A DNA stretch of 64,000 bases, taken from the NCBI GenBank assembly GCA_030653975.1, contig JAURYH010000044.1, positions 60,331 through 124,330 of the forward strand, given 5' to 3'. Both the position numbers and the translations under genes were made by a program. Every line of letters begins with the position of its first letter. The first letter of the stretch is position 1. The notes beneath the pieces are model-generated. The model worked only from the letters and a program-made list of their open reading frames with translations. It had not been told where the DNA came from and made no database searches. Positions 49,134 to 60,550 of the stretch are shown here, piece after piece. This stretch comes from Hydrogenophaga sp. (GTDB taxonomy: Bacteria; Pseudomonadota; Gammaproteobacteria; Burkholderiales; Burkholderiaceae_C).

Positions 49134-49959
49134 ACAGCGCATCATCACGGCGCTGATCTTGATGGCGGTCTTGTTGCCCGCCTTGTTCTATCCGTCCAGC
49201 GAGCCCTTTGTGCTGTTGTCGCTGCTGCTCATCGTTGCAGCTGGCTGGGAGTGGGCGCGGCTGAACGCCTGTGCACCGGCCATGGCCAAAGCGGTGGGCC
49301 TCGTCCTGGGGCTGGTGTTGCTGGCGTTCTGGCTGCTGGGTGGGCTGGACCAGACCTGGCGGTCGGTCTGGCTGCTGTCTTCCATGGCCTGGGTGGGTCT
49401 GGCGGTGGTGATGCTGCGGCGCGGTGTGGCCGGATGGCGTGCATGGCCTGCGGCGATCCGGTTGGGGCTGGGGCTGCTGTTGCTGGCCTGTGCCTGGCTG
49501 GCGCTGGTGCAGGCGCGACAGCTGGGCCTGGGATTTCTGCTCTCGGTTTTGAGCCTCGTCTGGATGGCGGATATCGCGGCCTACGCCGGCGGGCGTGCAT
49601 TCGGGCGCCGCAAGCTGGCACCGACACTGAGTCCCGGCAAGAGCTGGGAAGGTGCTGTCAGCGGTCTGGTGGGCGTTCTGTTGCTCGGACTCGGATGGCT
49701 CTGGTTTGATCGGCTTGGTCTGACCGATCAGCCCAGCCTGTTCACCCGTTTGCAGGTGCGCGGCGAGCTGCTTGCGTGGTTGGCCGTGATCGGTCTGTCC
49801 GCCATGAGCGTGGTGGGGGATCTGCTGGAATCACTGGTCAAACGCAGCGCAGGCATGAAAGACTCCAGCCAACTGCTGCCGGGTCACGGCGGTGTGCTGG
49901 ACCGGGTGGACGCTTTGTTGCCCGTGCTGCCACTGGCCATGATGCTGGTCACCCTCTGA
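49126..49959 (+). CDS. cdsA: Phosphatidate cytidylyltransferase
   Basis: A 277-residue multi-pass membrane enzyme producing CDP-diacylglycerol from phosphatidic acid and CTP. About seven or eight hydrophobic helices; the conserved C-terminal signature begins with [20 protein letters not shown] and ends in [20 protein letters not shown] (Asp and Lys residues bind CTP and metal). ATG 49126 overlaps the uppS end. Complete. Confidence 0.96.
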   Translation: MLKQRIITALILMAVLLPALFYPSSEPFVLLSLLLIVAAGWEWARLNACAPAMAKAVGLVLGLVLLAFWLLGGLDQTWRSVWLLSSMAWVGLAVVMLRRGVAGWRAWPAAIRLGLGLLLLACAWLALVQARQLGLGFLLSVLSLVWMADIAAYAGGRAFGRRKLAPTLSPGKSWEGAVSGLVGVLLLGLGWLWFDRLGLTDQPSLFTRLQVRGELLAWLAVIGLSAMSVVGDLLESLVKRSAGMKDSSQLLPGHGGVLDRVDALLPVLPLAMMLVTL

Positions 49960-49964
49960 ACACC

Positions 49965-51152
49965 ATGACATCCCTTCGACAGAGCATCACCATTCTCGGT
50001 TCGACCGGATCAATCGGCACCAGCACGCTGGATGTGATCGCACGCCATCCCGACCGCTACCGGGTGTTCGCCCTCACCGCGGCCACACAGGTGGAGATGT
50101 TGCTTCAGCAATGCCAGGCTTTTTCCCCGCGTTACGCCGTGATGGCCAGCGCGCCCCATGCCACGCAACTGGCCGGGCGCGTGAAAGAGCTGGGCTTGCC
50201 GGTCCAGGTTCTGGCGGGCGAGCGCGCACTGTGTGAAGTCAGTTCCGACCCCGACGTGCACGCCGTGATGGCGGCGATCGTGGGGGCGGCCGGGCTGGCC
50301 CCCAGCCTCGCCGCCGCGCAGGCTGGCAAGAAACTCCTGCTGGCCAACAAGGAAGCCTTGGTGGTGGGCGGTGAACTGTTCATGCGGGCGGTGCGCGAGG
50401 GTGGTGCCACTTTGTTGCCCATCGACAGCGAGCACTCGGCCGTGTTCCAGTCGCTGCCCGAAGATTCGGCCACCTGGGAGCGCCGGGTGGAGAAGATCGT
50501 GCTCACGGCTTCCGGCGGGCCGTTCCGCCAACGTGATCCGAAAACCCTTCATCTCGTCACGCCCGAAGAGGCTTGCGCCCACCCCAACTGGATCATGGGG
50601 CGCAAGATCTCGGTGGACTCGGCCACCATGATGAACAAGGCGCTGGAGGTGATCGAGGCACGCTACCTGTTCGGTCTGGCGCCAGCGCAGATCGAGGTCG
50701 TGATCCATCCGCAGAGTGTGATCCACTCCATGGTGCAGTACCACGACCGTTCGGTGGTGGCCCAACTGGGCACGCCCGACATGCGCGTACCGATTGCCTA
50801 TGGACTTGCCTGGCCCGAGCGCATCGTGTCGGGTGCGGCAGCGCTCGATTTTTCGACCCTGGGCGCGCTCAGTTTCGAAAAACCGGACGACCAGCGCTTC
50901 CCGGGTCTGCGGCTGGCCTGGGAGTCTCTGGCCGGTCCGGTCGGCACCACCGCCGTGCTCAACGCGGCCAACGAGGTGGCCGTGGCGGCGTTTCTCGACC
51001 GGCGACTGCGCTTTGACCAGATTCACGCGGTCAACCATGCAACTTTGGGCGCCATGAGCCCCTCCAAGCCGGTGGGCCTTGGCGATCTGATGGCCATCGA
51101 TGCCGAGGCACGCGCAGTGGCTGGCACGGTGGTTGCACGTTGCGCGGCCTGA
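49965..51152 (+). CDS. dxr: 1-deoxy-D-xylulose 5-phosphate reductoisomerase
   Basis: A 395-residue enzyme, second step of the MEP isoprenoid pathway, supplying UppS. NADPH site [16 protein letters not shown] near the N-terminus; metal and substrate residues in [10 protein letters not shown] and [21 protein letters not shown]-terminal helical domain complete. ATG 49965 is 5 bases after the cdsA stop; the longer upstream frame overlaps cdsA and is not used. Confidence 0.97.
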   Translation: MTSLRQSITILGSTGSIGTSTLDVIARHPDRYRVFALTAATQVEMLLQQCQAFSPRYAVMASAPHATQLAGRVKELGLPVQVLAGERALCEVSSDPDVHAVMAAIVGAAGLAPSLAAAQAGKKLLLANKEALVVGGELFMRAVREGGATLLPIDSEHSAVFQSLPEDSATWERRVEKIVLTASGGPFRQRDPKTLHLVTPEEACAHPNWIMGRKISVDSATMMNKALEVIEARYLFGLAPAQIEVVIHPQSVIHSMVQYHDRSVVAQLGTPDMRVPIAYGLAWPERIVSGAAALDFSTLGALSFEKPDDQRFPGLRLAWESLAGPVGTTAVLNAANEVAVAAFLDRRLRFDQIHAVNHATLGAMSPSKPVGLGDLMAIDAEARAVAGTVVARCAA

Positions 51153-51234
51153 CCGGACTTCACGACGGTCGCGGACGCCGGTGGTCGGTGTCGTCCCTGA
51201 ACAAGCTTGTCCCCGTCATTGCAGGACCCTCCCC

Positions 51235-52602
51235 ATGTTGACCCTGATCGCTTTTGTGGTGGCCCTCGGCCTGCTGATCACCGTGCACGAATACGGGCAC
51301 TACCGGGTGGCTGTGGCCTGTGGCGTGAAAGTGCTGCGTTTCTCGGTCGGTTTCGGCAAACCCCTGCTGCGCTGGCAGCGCAAGGGCAGCCCCACCGAGT
51401 TCGTGCTGTGTGCGCTGCCCCTGGGCGGTTATGTGCGCATGCTGGACGAGCGCGAAGCCCCGGTGGACGCTGCCGAGCGCCACCTGGCGTTCAACACCCA
51501 GCCGCTGAAATCGCGCGCCGCCATCGTGGCAGCGGGGCCTGCGGCCAACCTGTTGCTCGCCGTGGTGCTGTATGCGGTGGTGAACTGGTCGGGCGTGGAT
51601 GAGCCCAAGCCGGTGCTGGCGGCCCCGGTGGCCGGTTCACTGGCGCAACAGGCGGGGCTGCAAGGCGGGGAGTGGGTGTCTCAAGTCGGCGCAGGCGCCG
51701 ATTCGGAGCCGGTGGCTGTGCTGTCATTTGAAGACCTGCGCTGGCGATTGACCCAGGCCGCGCTGTCGGGCGAGGACATGACGCTGTGGGTGGCGCGCGA
51801 AGAGGGTGACCCTGCGCGTGCCATCACCTTGCCCCTGAGCACGCTGGACGTGCGCGAAGCCGATGCAAGCCTGTTCCGGCGCATCGGCATCCTGGCGCCC
51901 TGGACCGCACCCCAGTTGGGCGATCTGCTGCCAGACGGAGCAGGTGAAGCCGCCGGCTTGCGCGCGGGCGATCTGGTCTTGCAGGTGGACGGACGGCCCG
52001 TGGCCGATGGTCAAAGCCTCCGGACCCTGATTCGCGAAGCGGTGGGCCCGCAAGGCGAGCCTCGGGTGCAGCAGTGGCTGCTGCAGCGGGGCGCCGAACG
52101 CCTGACCTTGCCCGTGCAGCCGAAACCCGAGCAGCACGAAGGGGTCTGGGTCGGGCGTATTGGTGCTTATGTGGGCGCAGCGCCCGCCATGACACTGGTG
52201 CGTCATGGTCCTGTGGACGGGTTGTGGCTGGGCGCCGTGCGCACCTGGGAGGTTTCCTGGCTCACGCTCAAGATGATGGGGCGCATGGTGATCGGCGAGG
52301 CCTCGATCAAGAACCTCAGCGGACCTCTGACGATCGCCGACTACGCGGGCAAGTCGGCCAGCCTGGGCCTGACGTCCTATCTGCTTTTTCTGGCGCTGAT
52401 CAGCGTCAGCCTGGGGGTGCTCAACCTGCTGCCACTGCCGGTCCTCGATGGAGGGCACCTGATGTATTATCTTTGGGAGGGTGTGACCGGACGTTGTGTG
52501 TCAGACGTCTGGATGGAGCGCCTGCAGCGCGGTGGTGTTGCGATACTTCTGGCGTTGATGTCCGTCGCCTTGTTCAATGATGTGGCCCGCTTGGCAGGCT
52601 GA
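51235..52602 (+). CDS. rseP: Site-2 protease RseP
   Basis: A 455-residue inner-membrane zinc metalloprotease that cuts RseA in the sigma-E envelope stress response and clears signal peptides. HEYGH (His18, Glu19, His22) in the first membrane helix, with a distal NLLPLPVLDGGH motif supplying the third ligand. Two periplasmic PDZ-like domains lie between (residues ~110-300). ATG 51235 starts the first helix; the earlier open frame is not family-like. Confidence 0.97.
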   Translation: MLTLIAFVVALGLLITVHEYGHYRVAVACGVKVLRFSVGFGKPLLRWQRKGSPTEFVLCALPLGGYVRMLDEREAPVDAAERHLAFNTQPLKSRAAIVAAGPAANLLLAVVLYAVVNWSGVDEPKPVLAAPVAGSLAQQAGLQGGEWVSQVGAGADSEPVAVLSFEDLRWRLTQAALSGEDMTLWVAREEGDPARAITLPLSTLDVREADASLFRRIGILAPWTAPQLGDLLPDGAGEAAGLRAGDLVLQVDGRPVADGQSLRTLIREAVGPQGEPRVQQWLLQRGAERLTLPVQPKPEQHEGVWVGRIGAYVGAAPAMTLVRHGPVDGLWLGAVRTWEVSWLTLKMMGRMVIGEASIKNLSGPLTIADYAGKSASLGLTSYLLFLALISVSLGVLNLLPLPVLDGGHLMYYLWEGVTGRCVSDVWMERLQRGGVAILLALMSVALFNDVARLAG

Positions 52603-52614
52603 ACGATCTTCCTC

Positions 52615-54915
52615 ATGAAAATAATCACAAACAGACTGCGTGGCCTGTCGTTCACGGCGGCTGCATCCCTCCTTCTGACGGCCTTGCCGGCATGGGCCGT
52701 GGATCCCTTCACTTTGCGAGACATTCGCGTCGAGGGCCTGCAGCGTGTGGAGCCCGGTACCGTGTTCGCCTCGTTGCCGTTCCGGATCGGTGAGCAATAC
52801 AACGATGAAAAGGGCTCCACGGCGATCCGCTCGCTGTTTGGTCTGGGCCTTTTCAGCGACGTTCGCCTGCAGGTCAATGGTGATGTGCTGGTGGTGATCG
52901 TCGAGGAACGCCCCACGGTGGCCGATGTGAGTTTCTCCGGCATCAAGGAGTTTGATGCCGAGGTGCTCAAGAAGTCCCTGCGCGATGTCGGTCTGGCTGA
53001 AGGTCGGCCTTTTGACAAGGCGCTGGCTGATCGTGCCGAGCAGGAGCTTAAGCGCCAGTACATCAACCGCAGCATGTACGCCGCACAGGTGGCCACCACG
53101 GTCACGCCGGGTGAGCGCAACCGGGTCAACCTGAACTTCAGCGTGATCGAGGGCGATGTGGCCAAGATCAAGGACATCCGCATCGTCGGCAACCAGGCCT
53201 TCAGCGAGGCCACCCTGCGCAACCTGTTTGACCTGGATACCGGTGGCTGGTTGAGCTGGTACACCAAGTCCGACCGCTACTCGCGCGCCAAGCTCAATGC
53301 CGACCTCGAGAACCTGCGTTCGCATTACCTGACGCGCGGGTACCTGGAGTTCCGGGTCGACTCGACCCAGGTGGCCATCTCGCCCGACAAGCAGGACATG
53401 TCGGTCACCATCAACATCACCGAAGGCAATCGCTTCGTGGTGTCTTCGGTGGCCTTGGAGGGTGAATACCTGGGCAAGGAGGAGGAGTTCAAGTCGCTGG
53501 TGACCCTGAAGGTCGGCGAGGCCTACAACGCCGAAGACGTGAGTCGCACGGTCAAGGCGTTCACCGACTATTTTGGTGGGTTTGGCTACGCTTTCGCGCA
53601 GGTGGAGGCTGCCCCCGAGATCGACCGCGTCAACAACCGGGTGGCCTTCGTGTTGCGTGCCCAGCCCTCGCGCCGCGTTTACGTGCGCCGCATCAACGTG
53701 GAAGGCAACAACCGCACGCGCGATGAAGTCATCCGCCGCGAGTTCCGCCAGCTCGAATCGGCCTGGTACGACAGCGACCGCATCCGCCTGTCGCGCGACC
53801 GGGTGGACCGTCTGGGTTTCTTCACAGAAGTCGGCATCGACACCGAACCTGTGCCTGGCACCAATGACCAGGTGGACCTGACGGTGAGCGTCGCAGAAAA
53901 GCCCACCGGCAACCTGTCCATCGGCGCCGGCTATTCCCAGGCTGACAAGTTGTCGTTCCTGGCCAGCATCAAGCAGGAGAACGTGTTCGGCAGCGGCAAC
54001 TACCTCGGCCTGGACCTCAACACCAGTGAGTTCAACCGCCAGTTCGTGCTGAGCACCACCAATCCGTATTTCACGGCGGACGGCATTTCACGCACCTTCG
54101 ACCTGTACTACAAGACCACACGTCCCTATGACGCACAAGGTGGTGACTACCAAATTTCAACCCCCGGCGTGGGTGTGCGCTTTGGCGTCCCGTTCACCGA
54201 GCGCGACACCGTGTTTTTCGGCCTTGGGGCGGAGCGCGTGAAGGTGGAGGAGGGTGATCAGTTGCCCGAAGCCTACCGCGACCAGGGGGGCACCTACCTG
54301 CCAGCCACCATCGGCTGGGCACGCGACGAACGCGACAGTGCGCTCGTGCCGTCCGAAGGTCGTCTGCAGCGTTTCAATACCGAGTTTGGTCTGGGCAGCG
54401 ACAAGCGCTATGTGAAGCTGAGCTACCAGTTTCAGCAATACGTTCCCCTGACGCGGCAGTACACGCTGGCCTTCAACACCGAACTGGGTGTCGGCAAAGG
54501 CATGGGTGGCAAGCCCTATCCGGTGCTGCGCAATTTCTACGGCGGTGGACTGGGTTCGGTCCGTGGCTTTGAGCAGGGCACCCTGGGCCCGAGGTCGGCC
54601 GTGATTGGCTCCACCACGGGTGAGACCGTCAACATCGGTGGTGCGCGCAATTTTGTGGCCAATCTCGAGTTCATCGCTCCGTTCCCCGGTGCAGGCAACG
54701 ACCGCACCTTGCGCTGGTTCGGCTTTGTCGACGTGGGCAATGTGTTTGGCGAATCGCAGAAAGTGGACTTTGGCGAAATGCGGGCCTCTGTTGGCGTGGG
54801 CCTGAGCTGGATTTCACCCATTGGCCCACTGCGTTTCGCCTATGCCAACCCGGTGCGCAAGTTCGACGGGGATAGAATTCAGAAATTCCAGTTTCAGATC
54901 GGAACGTCCTTTTGA
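52615..54915 (+). CDS. bamA: Outer membrane assembly factor BamA
   Basis: A 766-residue Omp85 protein. Signal peptide ends at LPAWA before VDPFTLRDIRVEGLQRVEPG. Five POTRA domains cover residues ~24-420; the 16-strand barrel follows, with VRGFEQGTLGPRSA (the conserved VRGF of loop 6) and a C-terminal FQIGTSF typical of barrels. It inserts beta-barrels with BamB-E. Directly downstream of rseP (12 bases) and overlapping the skp start by one base. Confidence 0.98.
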   Translation: MKIITNRLRGLSFTAAASLLLTALPAWAVDPFTLRDIRVEGLQRVEPGTVFASLPFRIGEQYNDEKGSTAIRSLFGLGLFSDVRLQVNGDVLVVIVEERPTVADVSFSGIKEFDAEVLKKSLRDVGLAEGRPFDKALADRAEQELKRQYINRSMYAAQVATTVTPGERNRVNLNFSVIEGDVAKIKDIRIVGNQAFSEATLRNLFDLDTGGWLSWYTKSDRYSRAKLNADLENLRSHYLTRGYLEFRVDSTQVAISPDKQDMSVTINITEGNRFVVSSVALEGEYLGKEEEFKSLVTLKVGEAYNAEDVSRTVKAFTDYFGGFGYAFAQVEAAPEIDRVNNRVAFVLRAQPSRRVYVRRINVEGNNRTRDEVIRREFRQLESAWYDSDRIRLSRDRVDRLGFFTEVGIDTEPVPGTNDQVDLTVSVAEKPTGNLSIGAGYSQADKLSFLASIKQENVFGSGNYLGLDLNTSEFNRQFVLSTTNPYFTADGISRTFDLYYKTTRPYDAQGGDYQISTPGVGVRFGVPFTERDTVFFGLGAERVKVEEGDQLPEAYRDQGGTYLPATIGWARDERDSALVPSEGRLQRFNTEFGLGSDKRYVKLSYQFQQYVPLTRQYTLAFNTELGVGKGMGGKPYPVLRNFYGGGLGSVRGFEQGTLGPRSAVIGSTTGETVNIGGARNFVANLEFIAPFPGAGNDRTLRWFGFVDVGNVFGESQKVDFGEMRASVGVGLSWISPIGPLRFAYANPVRKFDGDRIQKFQFQIGTSF

Positions 54916-55433
54916 TGAACAAGTTTCCTCGCCTCTTTTTGCATGGGTTGCTCTCGGTACTCCTGATGGCTGCCGCAGGGGCGTCTGTGTCTGCTCAAGA
55001 AGTTCGGATCGGCGCGGTCAACCTGGACTCGATTGTGCGGGACTCGGCGTTGGCCAAATCTCTGACGGCTAAACTGGAACAGGATTTCTCGCCACGTGAG
55101 AAAGAGCTTCAAGCCCTGGGTGTCCAGCTCAAGAGCTCATCTGAAAAGTTTGAACGTGAGGCTCCGACGCTGCCCGAAGCACAGCGCATCACCCGCCAGC
55201 GTCAGCTGGTCGAGCAGGATCGCGAATTCCAGCGCAAGCAGCGGGAGTTCCAGGAAGACCTGGCTCTCCGGAAGAGTGAAGCCCTTCAGCAGGTGGTTGA
55301 TCGGGCCAACCGCGCGCTCAAGAAGGTCGCCGAGGCGGAAAAATACGACCTGATCATTCAGGACGCGGCCTATATCAACCCGAAGCTCGACATCACTGCC
55401 AAGGTGATTGATGCTTTGAACAACGCCAAATAA
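54915..55433 (+). CDS. skp: Periplasmic chaperone Skp/OmpH
   Basis: A 172-residue protein with signal peptide ending at ASVSA. The mature part is a short beta core ([12 protein letters not shown]) plus long Lys/Glu/Gln coiled-coil tentacles (residues ~50-130), ending with the conserved [18 protein letters not shown] strand. It holds unfolded outer-membrane proteins on the way to BamA. ATG 54915 overlaps the bamA TGA. Confidence 0.95.
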   Translation: MNKFPRLFLHGLLSVLLMAAAGASVSAQEVRIGAVNLDSIVRDSALAKSLTAKLEQDFSPREKELQALGVQLKSSSEKFEREAPTLPEAQRITRQRQLVEQDREFQRKQREFQEDLALRKSEALQQVVDRANRALKKVAEAEKYDLIIQDAAYINPKLDITAKVIDALNNAK

Positions 55434-55450
55434 GGCGTTGCGGGGTTGAC

Positions 55451-56503
55451 GTGTCCAGATCCCTGGGGTCTATTGTTGAGGCCCTGGGTGGTCAGTTGCA
55501 GGGCGACGCCCACGCCCTCATCCAGCGTCTGGCGCCCCTGTCCACCGCGGGTTTGCACGACCTCGCGTTCGTGGCGCAGGTCCGCTACGCCAGCCAGATC
55601 GAAACCACCCGCGCATTGGCGTTGATCGTTCCACCGGCCTTGCAGGCCGTGGCCGCCCTTCGTGGCGCCTGCATCGTGACGGACGATCCCTACCTCTACT
55701 TTGCCCGCCTGACCCAGTGGTGGCGAGCGCAGCACGAGCCGCCGTCCGACCCCCGGATCGATCCGCTGGCCAGCATCCATCCCGACGCCCATGTTGGTGA
55801 GGGTGTGGACATTGCCGCTTTCGTGACCGTCGGTCCCGGCGCCCGCATTGGTGCCGGTGCGCGCCTGGGCTCGCACACGGTGATCGGCGCGGGAGCCGTG
55901 GTCGGAGCCCAGTCGCTGCTGCACCCGCGCGTGACCTTGGGCGAGCGCTGCAGCGTTGGAGAACGCTGCGTGCTGCACCCGGGTGTGGTGATCGGTGCCG
56001 ATGGATTCGGCTTTGCGCCGCACCGGGGTCAGTGGGTCAAGATCGAGCAGTTGGGCGCGGTGCGCATCGGCAACGACGTCGAGATCGGCGCCAACACCTG
56101 CATCGACCGTGGCGCGCTGGACGACACGGTCATCGAAGACGGCGTCAAGCTCGACAACCTGATCCAGATCGGCCACAACGTCCATATCGGAGCGCACTCG
56201 GCCATGGCCGGTTGCGTGGGGGTGGCGGGCAGTGCCACCATCGGTGCGCATTGCACGGTGGGCGGCGGTGCCGTGGTGCTGGGGCATCTGACCCTGGCCG
56301 ATGGAGTGAACATCTCGGCCGCTTCCGTGGTGACACGCTCCATTTCCAAGCCTGGCCACTACACCGGCATGTTTCCCATCGACGACAATGCGAGCTGGGA
56401 AAAGAACGCCGCTTCCCTCAAACAACTCAACCGCCTGCGCGAACGGCTCAAAGCCGTGGAGCAGGCCATCGAACAAGCCACAAAAAACACGCCCAAGCCA
56501 TGA
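55451..56503 (+). CDS. lpxD: UDP-3-O-acylglucosamine N-acyltransferase
   Basis: A 350-residue left-handed beta-helix acyltransferase, third committed step of lipid A synthesis. N-terminal uridine-binding domain (~1-105), then hexapeptide repeats (~105-300). Catalytic His242 in QIGHNV matches His239 of the E. coli enzyme by motif. C-terminal helix present. Start GTG 55451, 17 bases after skp. Confidence 0.97.
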   Translation: MSRSLGSIVEALGGQLQGDAHALIQRLAPLSTAGLHDLAFVAQVRYASQIETTRALALIVPPALQAVAALRGACIVTDDPYLYFARLTQWWRAQHEPPSDPRIDPLASIHPDAHVGEGVDIAAFVTVGPGARIGAGARLGSHTVIGAGAVVGAQSLLHPRVTLGERCSVGERCVLHPGVVIGADGFGFAPHRGQWVKIEQLGAVRIGNDVEIGANTCIDRGALDDTVIEDGVKLDNLIQIGHNVHIGAHSAMAGCVGVAGSATIGAHCTVGGGAVVLGHLTLADGVNISAASVVTRSISKPGHYTGMFPIDDNASWEKNAASLKQLNRLRERLKAVEQAIEQATKNTPKP

Positions 56504-56940
56504 TGGACATCCACCAGATTCTCAAGCAGTTGCCACACCGTTATCCGTTCCTGCTGGTGGACCGTGTGCTTGAACTCGAACCGGGCAAGCGCATCAAGGC
56601 GCTGAAGAACGTGACCATGAACGAGCCCTTCTTTGAAGGGCACTTTCCGCACCGGCCCGTGATGCCCGGTGTGCTCATGCTCGAAGCCATGGCGCAGGCG
56701 GCCGCTTTGCTGGCGTTCGAAGTGGTGGGTTCGGTCCCCGATGAAAAGTCGGTCTATTACTTCGCCGGCATCGACGCTGCGCGCTTCAAGCGCCCGGTTG
56801 AACCGGGCGACCAGCTGATCATGGATGTGACGCTGGAGCGCATGAAAGCCGGCATCTTCAAGTTCAAGGGTGTGTGCACCGTGGACGGCAAGATGGTCTG
56901 CGAAGCTGAACTGATGTGCACCATGCGTACCGTCGCCTGA
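56500..56940 (+). CDS. fabZ: 3-hydroxyacyl-ACP dehydratase FabZ
   Basis: A 146-residue hot-dog enzyme that dehydrates 3-hydroxyacyl-ACP in fatty acid elongation and competes with LpxA for substrate. Catalytic His48 ([14 protein letters not shown]) and Glu62 (LMLEAMAQ) are present. Start ATG 56500 overlaps the lpxD stop by 4 bases; ATG 56503 is an equal alternative. Confidence 0.97.
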   Translation: MMDIHQILKQLPHRYPFLLVDRVLELEPGKRIKALKNVTMNEPFFEGHFPHRPVMPGVLMLEAMAQAAALLAFEVVGSVPDEKSVYYFAGIDAARFKRPVEPGDQLIMDVTLERMKAGIFKFKGVCTVDGKMVCEAELMCTMRTVA

Positions 56941-56959
56941 GCGCAGCGAAGGGCAGTAC

Positions 56960-57748
56960 GTGACACAGATTCATGCCACGGCGCTGGTGGACCCGGCAGC
57001 CGAAATTCACAGCTCGGTCAGCATCGGTCCTTACACCGTGATCGGCCCGCATGTGAAGATCGGTGCGGGCACCACGGTGGGTGCACATTGCGTCATCGAA
57101 GGGCGCACCACCATCGGCCAGGACAACCGCATCTTCCAGTTCAACTCGCTGGGCGCGATCCCGCAGGACAAAAAGTACGCGGGTGAACCCACCGAGCTGA
57201 CCATCGGCGACCGCAACACCATCCGCGAGTTCTGCACCTTCAACCTGGGCGTGCCCGGTGCGGGTGGCGTGACCAGCGTGGGCCACGACAACTGGATCAT
57301 GGCGTACACCCACATCGCCCACGACTGCCACGTTGACAACCACACGACCCTGGCGAACAACACCACGCTGGCCGGGCATGTGCACCTGGCCGACTGGGTC
57401 ACCGTGGGTGGGCTCACCGGCATCCACCAGTTTGTGTCGGTGGGCGCACACGCCATGGTCGGTTTTGCCAGTGCTGTGTCGCAGGACGTGCCGCCCTTCA
57501 TGCTGGTGGACGGCAATCCGCTGGCGGTGCGCGGCTTCAACGTCGTGGGGCTGCGCCGCCGCGGCTTCACGCCCGAACGGATTGCCGCCGTCAAGCAGAT
57601 GCACAAGCTGCTGTACCGCCAGGGTCTCACCCTGGAGCAGTCGCGCAGCGGCATCCAGGCCTTGGCCAGCGAACTGCCCGAGGCTGCTGCCGATGTGGAC
57701 ATGATGAACCGCTTCCTGGCTTCTGCGACCCGCGGCATTGCCCGCTGA
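56960..57748 (+). CDS. lpxA: UDP-N-acetylglucosamine acyltransferase
   Basis: A 262-residue beta-helix acyltransferase, first step of lipid A synthesis. Hexapeptide repeats from residue 1 to ~190; catalytic His121 in THIAHDCHV equals E. coli His125; GVNIEGLKRRGF-type segment here reads [17 protein letters not shown]-terminal helical domain complete. Start GTG 56960. Ends before lpxB. Confidence 0.97.
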   Translation: MTQIHATALVDPAAEIHSSVSIGPYTVIGPHVKIGAGTTVGAHCVIEGRTTIGQDNRIFQFNSLGAIPQDKKYAGEPTELTIGDRNTIREFCTFNLGVPGAGGVTSVGHDNWIMAYTHIAHDCHVDNHTTLANNTTLAGHVHLADWVTVGGLTGIHQFVSVGAHAMVGFASAVSQDVPPFMLVDGNPLAVRGFNVVGLRRRGFTPERIAAVKQMHKLLYRQGLTLEQSRSGIQALASELPEAAADVDMMNRFLASATRGIAR

Positions 57749-57767
57749 CGGTTTGCAGGCCCCATCC

Positions 57768-58913
57768 ATGGAAGCAGGGCAACGCCGGTTTGCGATGGTG
57801 GCTGGCGAGATGTCCGGCGATTTGCTCGCGGGCCTGCTGTTGCAGAGCATGCGCCAGCGCTGGCCCGATCTGGTGGCGGCAGGCATCGGAGGGCCGCGCA
57901 TGGTCGAGCAGGGGTTTGACGCCTGGTGGCCCAGCGACCGACTGGCCGTTCGGGGCTACCTGGAAGTGCTGCCCAAGTTGCTGGGCATTCTGCGCATCCG
58001 CAAACGCTTGCGCGAGCGCCTGCTCGCACGGCCGCCCACGCTGTTCATCGGCGTGGACGCGCCCGATTTCAATTTCGGACTCGAAGCCGATCTCAAGGCT
58101 GCGGGCGTGCGCACCGTGCATTTTGTCTGCCCCTCTTTCTGGGCCTGGCGGCCCGAGAAGATCGAGAAGGTGCGGCGCGGGGCCGACCATGTGCTGTGCA
58201 TTTTTCCGTTTGAGCCAGCTTTATTGGCCGAGCATGGCATCGCTTCCACCTATGTGGGTCATCCGATCGCACACGTGATCCCCATGGAGCCCGATCGCGC
58301 GGCTGCCCGGCGCCAGATGGGCTTGCGCGACGAGGACTGCGTGGTGGCGATACTCCCGGGCAGCCGGGCCTCGGAGGTGCAGTACCTGGCAGAGCGATTT
58401 TTTGCCGCCGCGGCCCTGATGCTCAAAGCCCGGCCGGACCTGCGTTTTGTCGTGCCAGCGGTGCCTGCGCTGCGCGAACGCATCACCCAGCTGGCGGCGG
58501 CCGGTGGCCTTGGCGATGCGCTGAGCATCGTCGATGGCCGGTCCCACACCGTGCTGGCTGCCTGCGATGTGACCCTCATAGCCAGCGGCACGGCCACGCT
58601 GGAGGCGGCCCTGTTCAAGCGACCGATGGTCATCGCCTACAACATGAACCGCCTGTCCTGGCACATCATGCGCCGCAAACAACTGCAGCCCTGGGTTGGT
58701 CTGCCCAACATCCTGTGCGGCGACTTCGTCGTGCCCGAGTTGCTGCAGGACGCTGCAACGCCCGAGGCACTGGCCCGTGCCACGCTGGACTGGCTGGACG
58801 CCCCCGACAAAGTCACAGCCTTGCAGGCGCGGTTCTCCGCACTGCACCAAACCTTGCGTCGTGACACCGCCCAACTCGCCACCGATGCGATCGAAAAAGT
58901 TCTTCAGAGCTGA
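57768..58913 (+). CDS. lpxB: Lipid-A-disaccharide synthase
   Basis: A 381-residue GT19 glycosyltransferase joining UDP-diacylglucosamine and lipid X. Conserved starting motif [11 protein letters not shown], the [11 protein letters not shown] segment, [11 protein letters not shown] and [10 protein letters not shown] are intact. ATG 57768 is preferred over TTG 57738, which overlaps lpxA. Its 3' end overlaps rnhB by 29 bases. Confidence 0.96.
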   Translation: MEAGQRRFAMVAGEMSGDLLAGLLLQSMRQRWPDLVAAGIGGPRMVEQGFDAWWPSDRLAVRGYLEVLPKLLGILRIRKRLRERLLARPPTLFIGVDAPDFNFGLEADLKAAGVRTVHFVCPSFWAWRPEKIEKVRRGADHVLCIFPFEPALLAEHGIASTYVGHPIAHVIPMEPDRAAARRQMGLRDEDCVVAILPGSRASEVQYLAERFFAAAALMLKARPDLRFVVPAVPALRERITQLAAAGGLGDALSIVDGRSHTVLAACDVTLIASGTATLEAALFKRPMVIAYNMNRLSWHIMRRKQLQPWVGLPNILCGDFVVPELLQDAATPEALARATLDWLDAPDKVTALQARFSALHQTLRRDTAQLATDAIEKVLQS

Positions 58914-59520
58914 GCAGGCCGCGCTGGTCTGGGACGCGCCCGGTCTGGTGGCCGGCGTGGACGAGGCCGGGCGCGGACCGCTGGCCGGACCGGTGGTGGC
59001 CGCGGCGGTGATCCTGGACGAGCTCAAACCCATCAAGGGCCTCGCCGATTCCAAGCAGCTCACCGCCAAACGGCGCGAAAAACTCTACGACGAAATCCGT
59101 GCCAAGGCGCTGTGTTGCAGCGTCGCGATGGCCTCGGTCGAAGAGATCGACCGCCTCAACATCCTGCAGGCCACGATGCTCGCCATGCAGCGCGCGGTGC
59201 AGGGGCTGCGCCTGAAGCCGAACAAGGTGCTGGTCGATGGCAACCGCCTGCCGGCGCTGGATGTGCTGGCCGAGGCGATCGTCTCGGGTGATGCCCTGAT
59301 TCCGGCCATTTCGGCGGCCTCGATCCTCGCCAAAGTCACGCGCGACCGTCTGCTGGAAGACCTGCACCTGCGGCATCCGGAATACGGGTTCGACCGACAC
59401 AAAGGCTACGGCACGGTGGTCCATCTGCAGGCCCTTCAAACCCATGGCGCATTGCCCGAGCACCGGCGTTCCTTTGCCCCGGTCGCGCGCGTGCTGGCCA
59501 CCAACCAAGCCAAGCCATGA
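58885..59520 (+). CDS. rnhB: Ribonuclease HII
   Basis: A 211-residue enzyme that removes RNA from RNA-DNA hybrids and single ribonucleotides. [17 protein letters not shown] gives Asp26 and Glu27; further Asp in [14 protein letters not shown] closes the family pattern. ATG 58885 lies inside the end of lpxB; the start is set by the family N-terminus. The stop overlaps the next start. Confidence 0.95.
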   Translation: MRSKKFFRAEQAALVWDAPGLVAGVDEAGRGPLAGPVVAAAVILDELKPIKGLADSKQLTAKRREKLYDEIRAKALCCSVAMASVEEIDRLNILQATMLAMQRAVQGLRLKPNKVLVDGNRLPALDVLAEAIVSGDALIPAISAASILAKVTRDRLLEDLHLRHPEYGFDRHKGYGTVVHLQALQTHGALPEHRRSFAPVARVLATNQAKP

Positions 59521-60284
59521 ACGCACCCACCGCCATCACCTCGCGCGACAACCCGCTGCTCAAGCGCGTGCGCCTGCTCGCGCAGGACAGCACGGCCTAC
59601 CGCAAACAGGGCCAGGTGTGGCTGGAAGGTGATCATCTCTGCCGTGCGCTGCTGGCCCGTGGACACCGGCCGGCAACCGCGGTTTTTTCCGAGACATTCT
59701 GGCCGCAGGCGCCGCACGACCTGCGCGACGCGGCGGACCACATCGTCACCGTGCCCGACGCGCTGATGGCCGGCATCAGCGGTCTTGAATCGCCGGCGGG
59801 TGTGGGCTTTGTCTGGGATCTGCCCAAAGCGGCTGCGCTGCAGGTCGGCGCTGCGGCGGTGGTGCTGGACCGGTTGCAGGACGCGGGCAACGTGGGCTCC
59901 ATCCTGCGCAGCGCGGCCGCCATGGGCTTTGCCCAGGTGCTCGCGCTCAAGGGCACGGCGGCCCTGTGGTCGCCCAAGGTGCTGCGCGCCGGCATGGGTG
60001 CGCACTTCGGCCTGCACCTGGTGGAGGGGCTGTCGGTGGACGATCTGTCAGGTTTGGTTGTGCCGCTGCTGGTGACCAGTTCCCACCAGGGTGACTTTCT
60101 GCACAAAGCCCGGCTGCCCTGGCCCTGTGCCTGGGTGCTCGGGCACGAAGGGCAGGGCGTGAGCACCGCCCTCGAAGCGCTGGCGGCGCAAACAGTGCGC
60201 ATCATCCAGCCCGGCGGCGAAGAGTCGCTCAACGTGGCGGCGGCGGCGGCGATCTGCCTGCACGCCAGTGCGGCCGGCCGCTGA
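59517..60284 (+). CDS. TrmH/SpoU-family RNA 2'-O-methyltransferase
   Basis: A 255-residue protein. Residues ~1-90 form the L30e-like substrate-binding part; residues ~105-250 form the knotted SPOUT methyltransferase with [17 protein letters not shown] (motif 1), [13 protein letters not shown] (motif 2) and [17 protein letters not shown] (motif 3). It probably methylates rRNA or tRNA; the target cannot be told. Start overlaps rnhB by 4 bases. Confidence 0.9.
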   Translation: MNAPTAITSRDNPLLKRVRLLAQDSTAYRKQGQVWLEGDHLCRALLARGHRPATAVFSETFWPQAPHDLRDAADHIVTVPDALMAGISGLESPAGVGFVWDLPKAAALQVGAAAVVLDRLQDAGNVGSILRSAAAMGFAQVLALKGTAALWSPKVLRAGMGAHFGLHLVEGLSVDDLSGLVVPLLVTSSHQGDFLHKARLPWPCAWVLGHEGQGVSTALEALAAQTVRIIQPGGEESLNVAAAAAICLHASAAGR

Positions 60285-60550
60285 AACCGGGTTACCGGTC
60301 GGGTAGGGCGCTGAAACATGCCCTTTTTCGGGGCGTGGTGAGCCGAATCATAGAGGGCGAGCGGCTATAATTCCGGGGTTTACCCGCAATCGACGCATGC
60401 CCCTGCGTCCGCCCCGGCTTCCTGCCCAGGTTCCCCGTCCTATTCCCCCTTGCTGCGGCCTGCCTGCGGCGCTCCGGGAGCGGGCGCGAAACTTCTCCGG
60501 TTGATCCCCAAGGCGGGCGCGGTTGCGTCCAAAAATCTCTGGAGAAAACC
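60285..60550 (+). promoter_or_regulatory. carA promoter and leader
   Basis: TATAAT at 60366-60371 is a perfect -10 box, with no good -35. The roughly 175-base leader that follows is GC-rich (CTGCGGCCTGCCTGCGGCGC and a GCTCCGGGAGC hairpin at ~60471-60483) and ends with GGAG at 60541-60544 before the GTG. Feedback control by arginine or pyrimidine is plausible; no specific operator was recognised. Confidence 0.45.

Noticed and set aside
56032..56499. Upstream extension of the fabZ frame
   Set aside because: It runs through lpxD in another frame with Arg/His-rich sequence; FabZ family start is at 56500.
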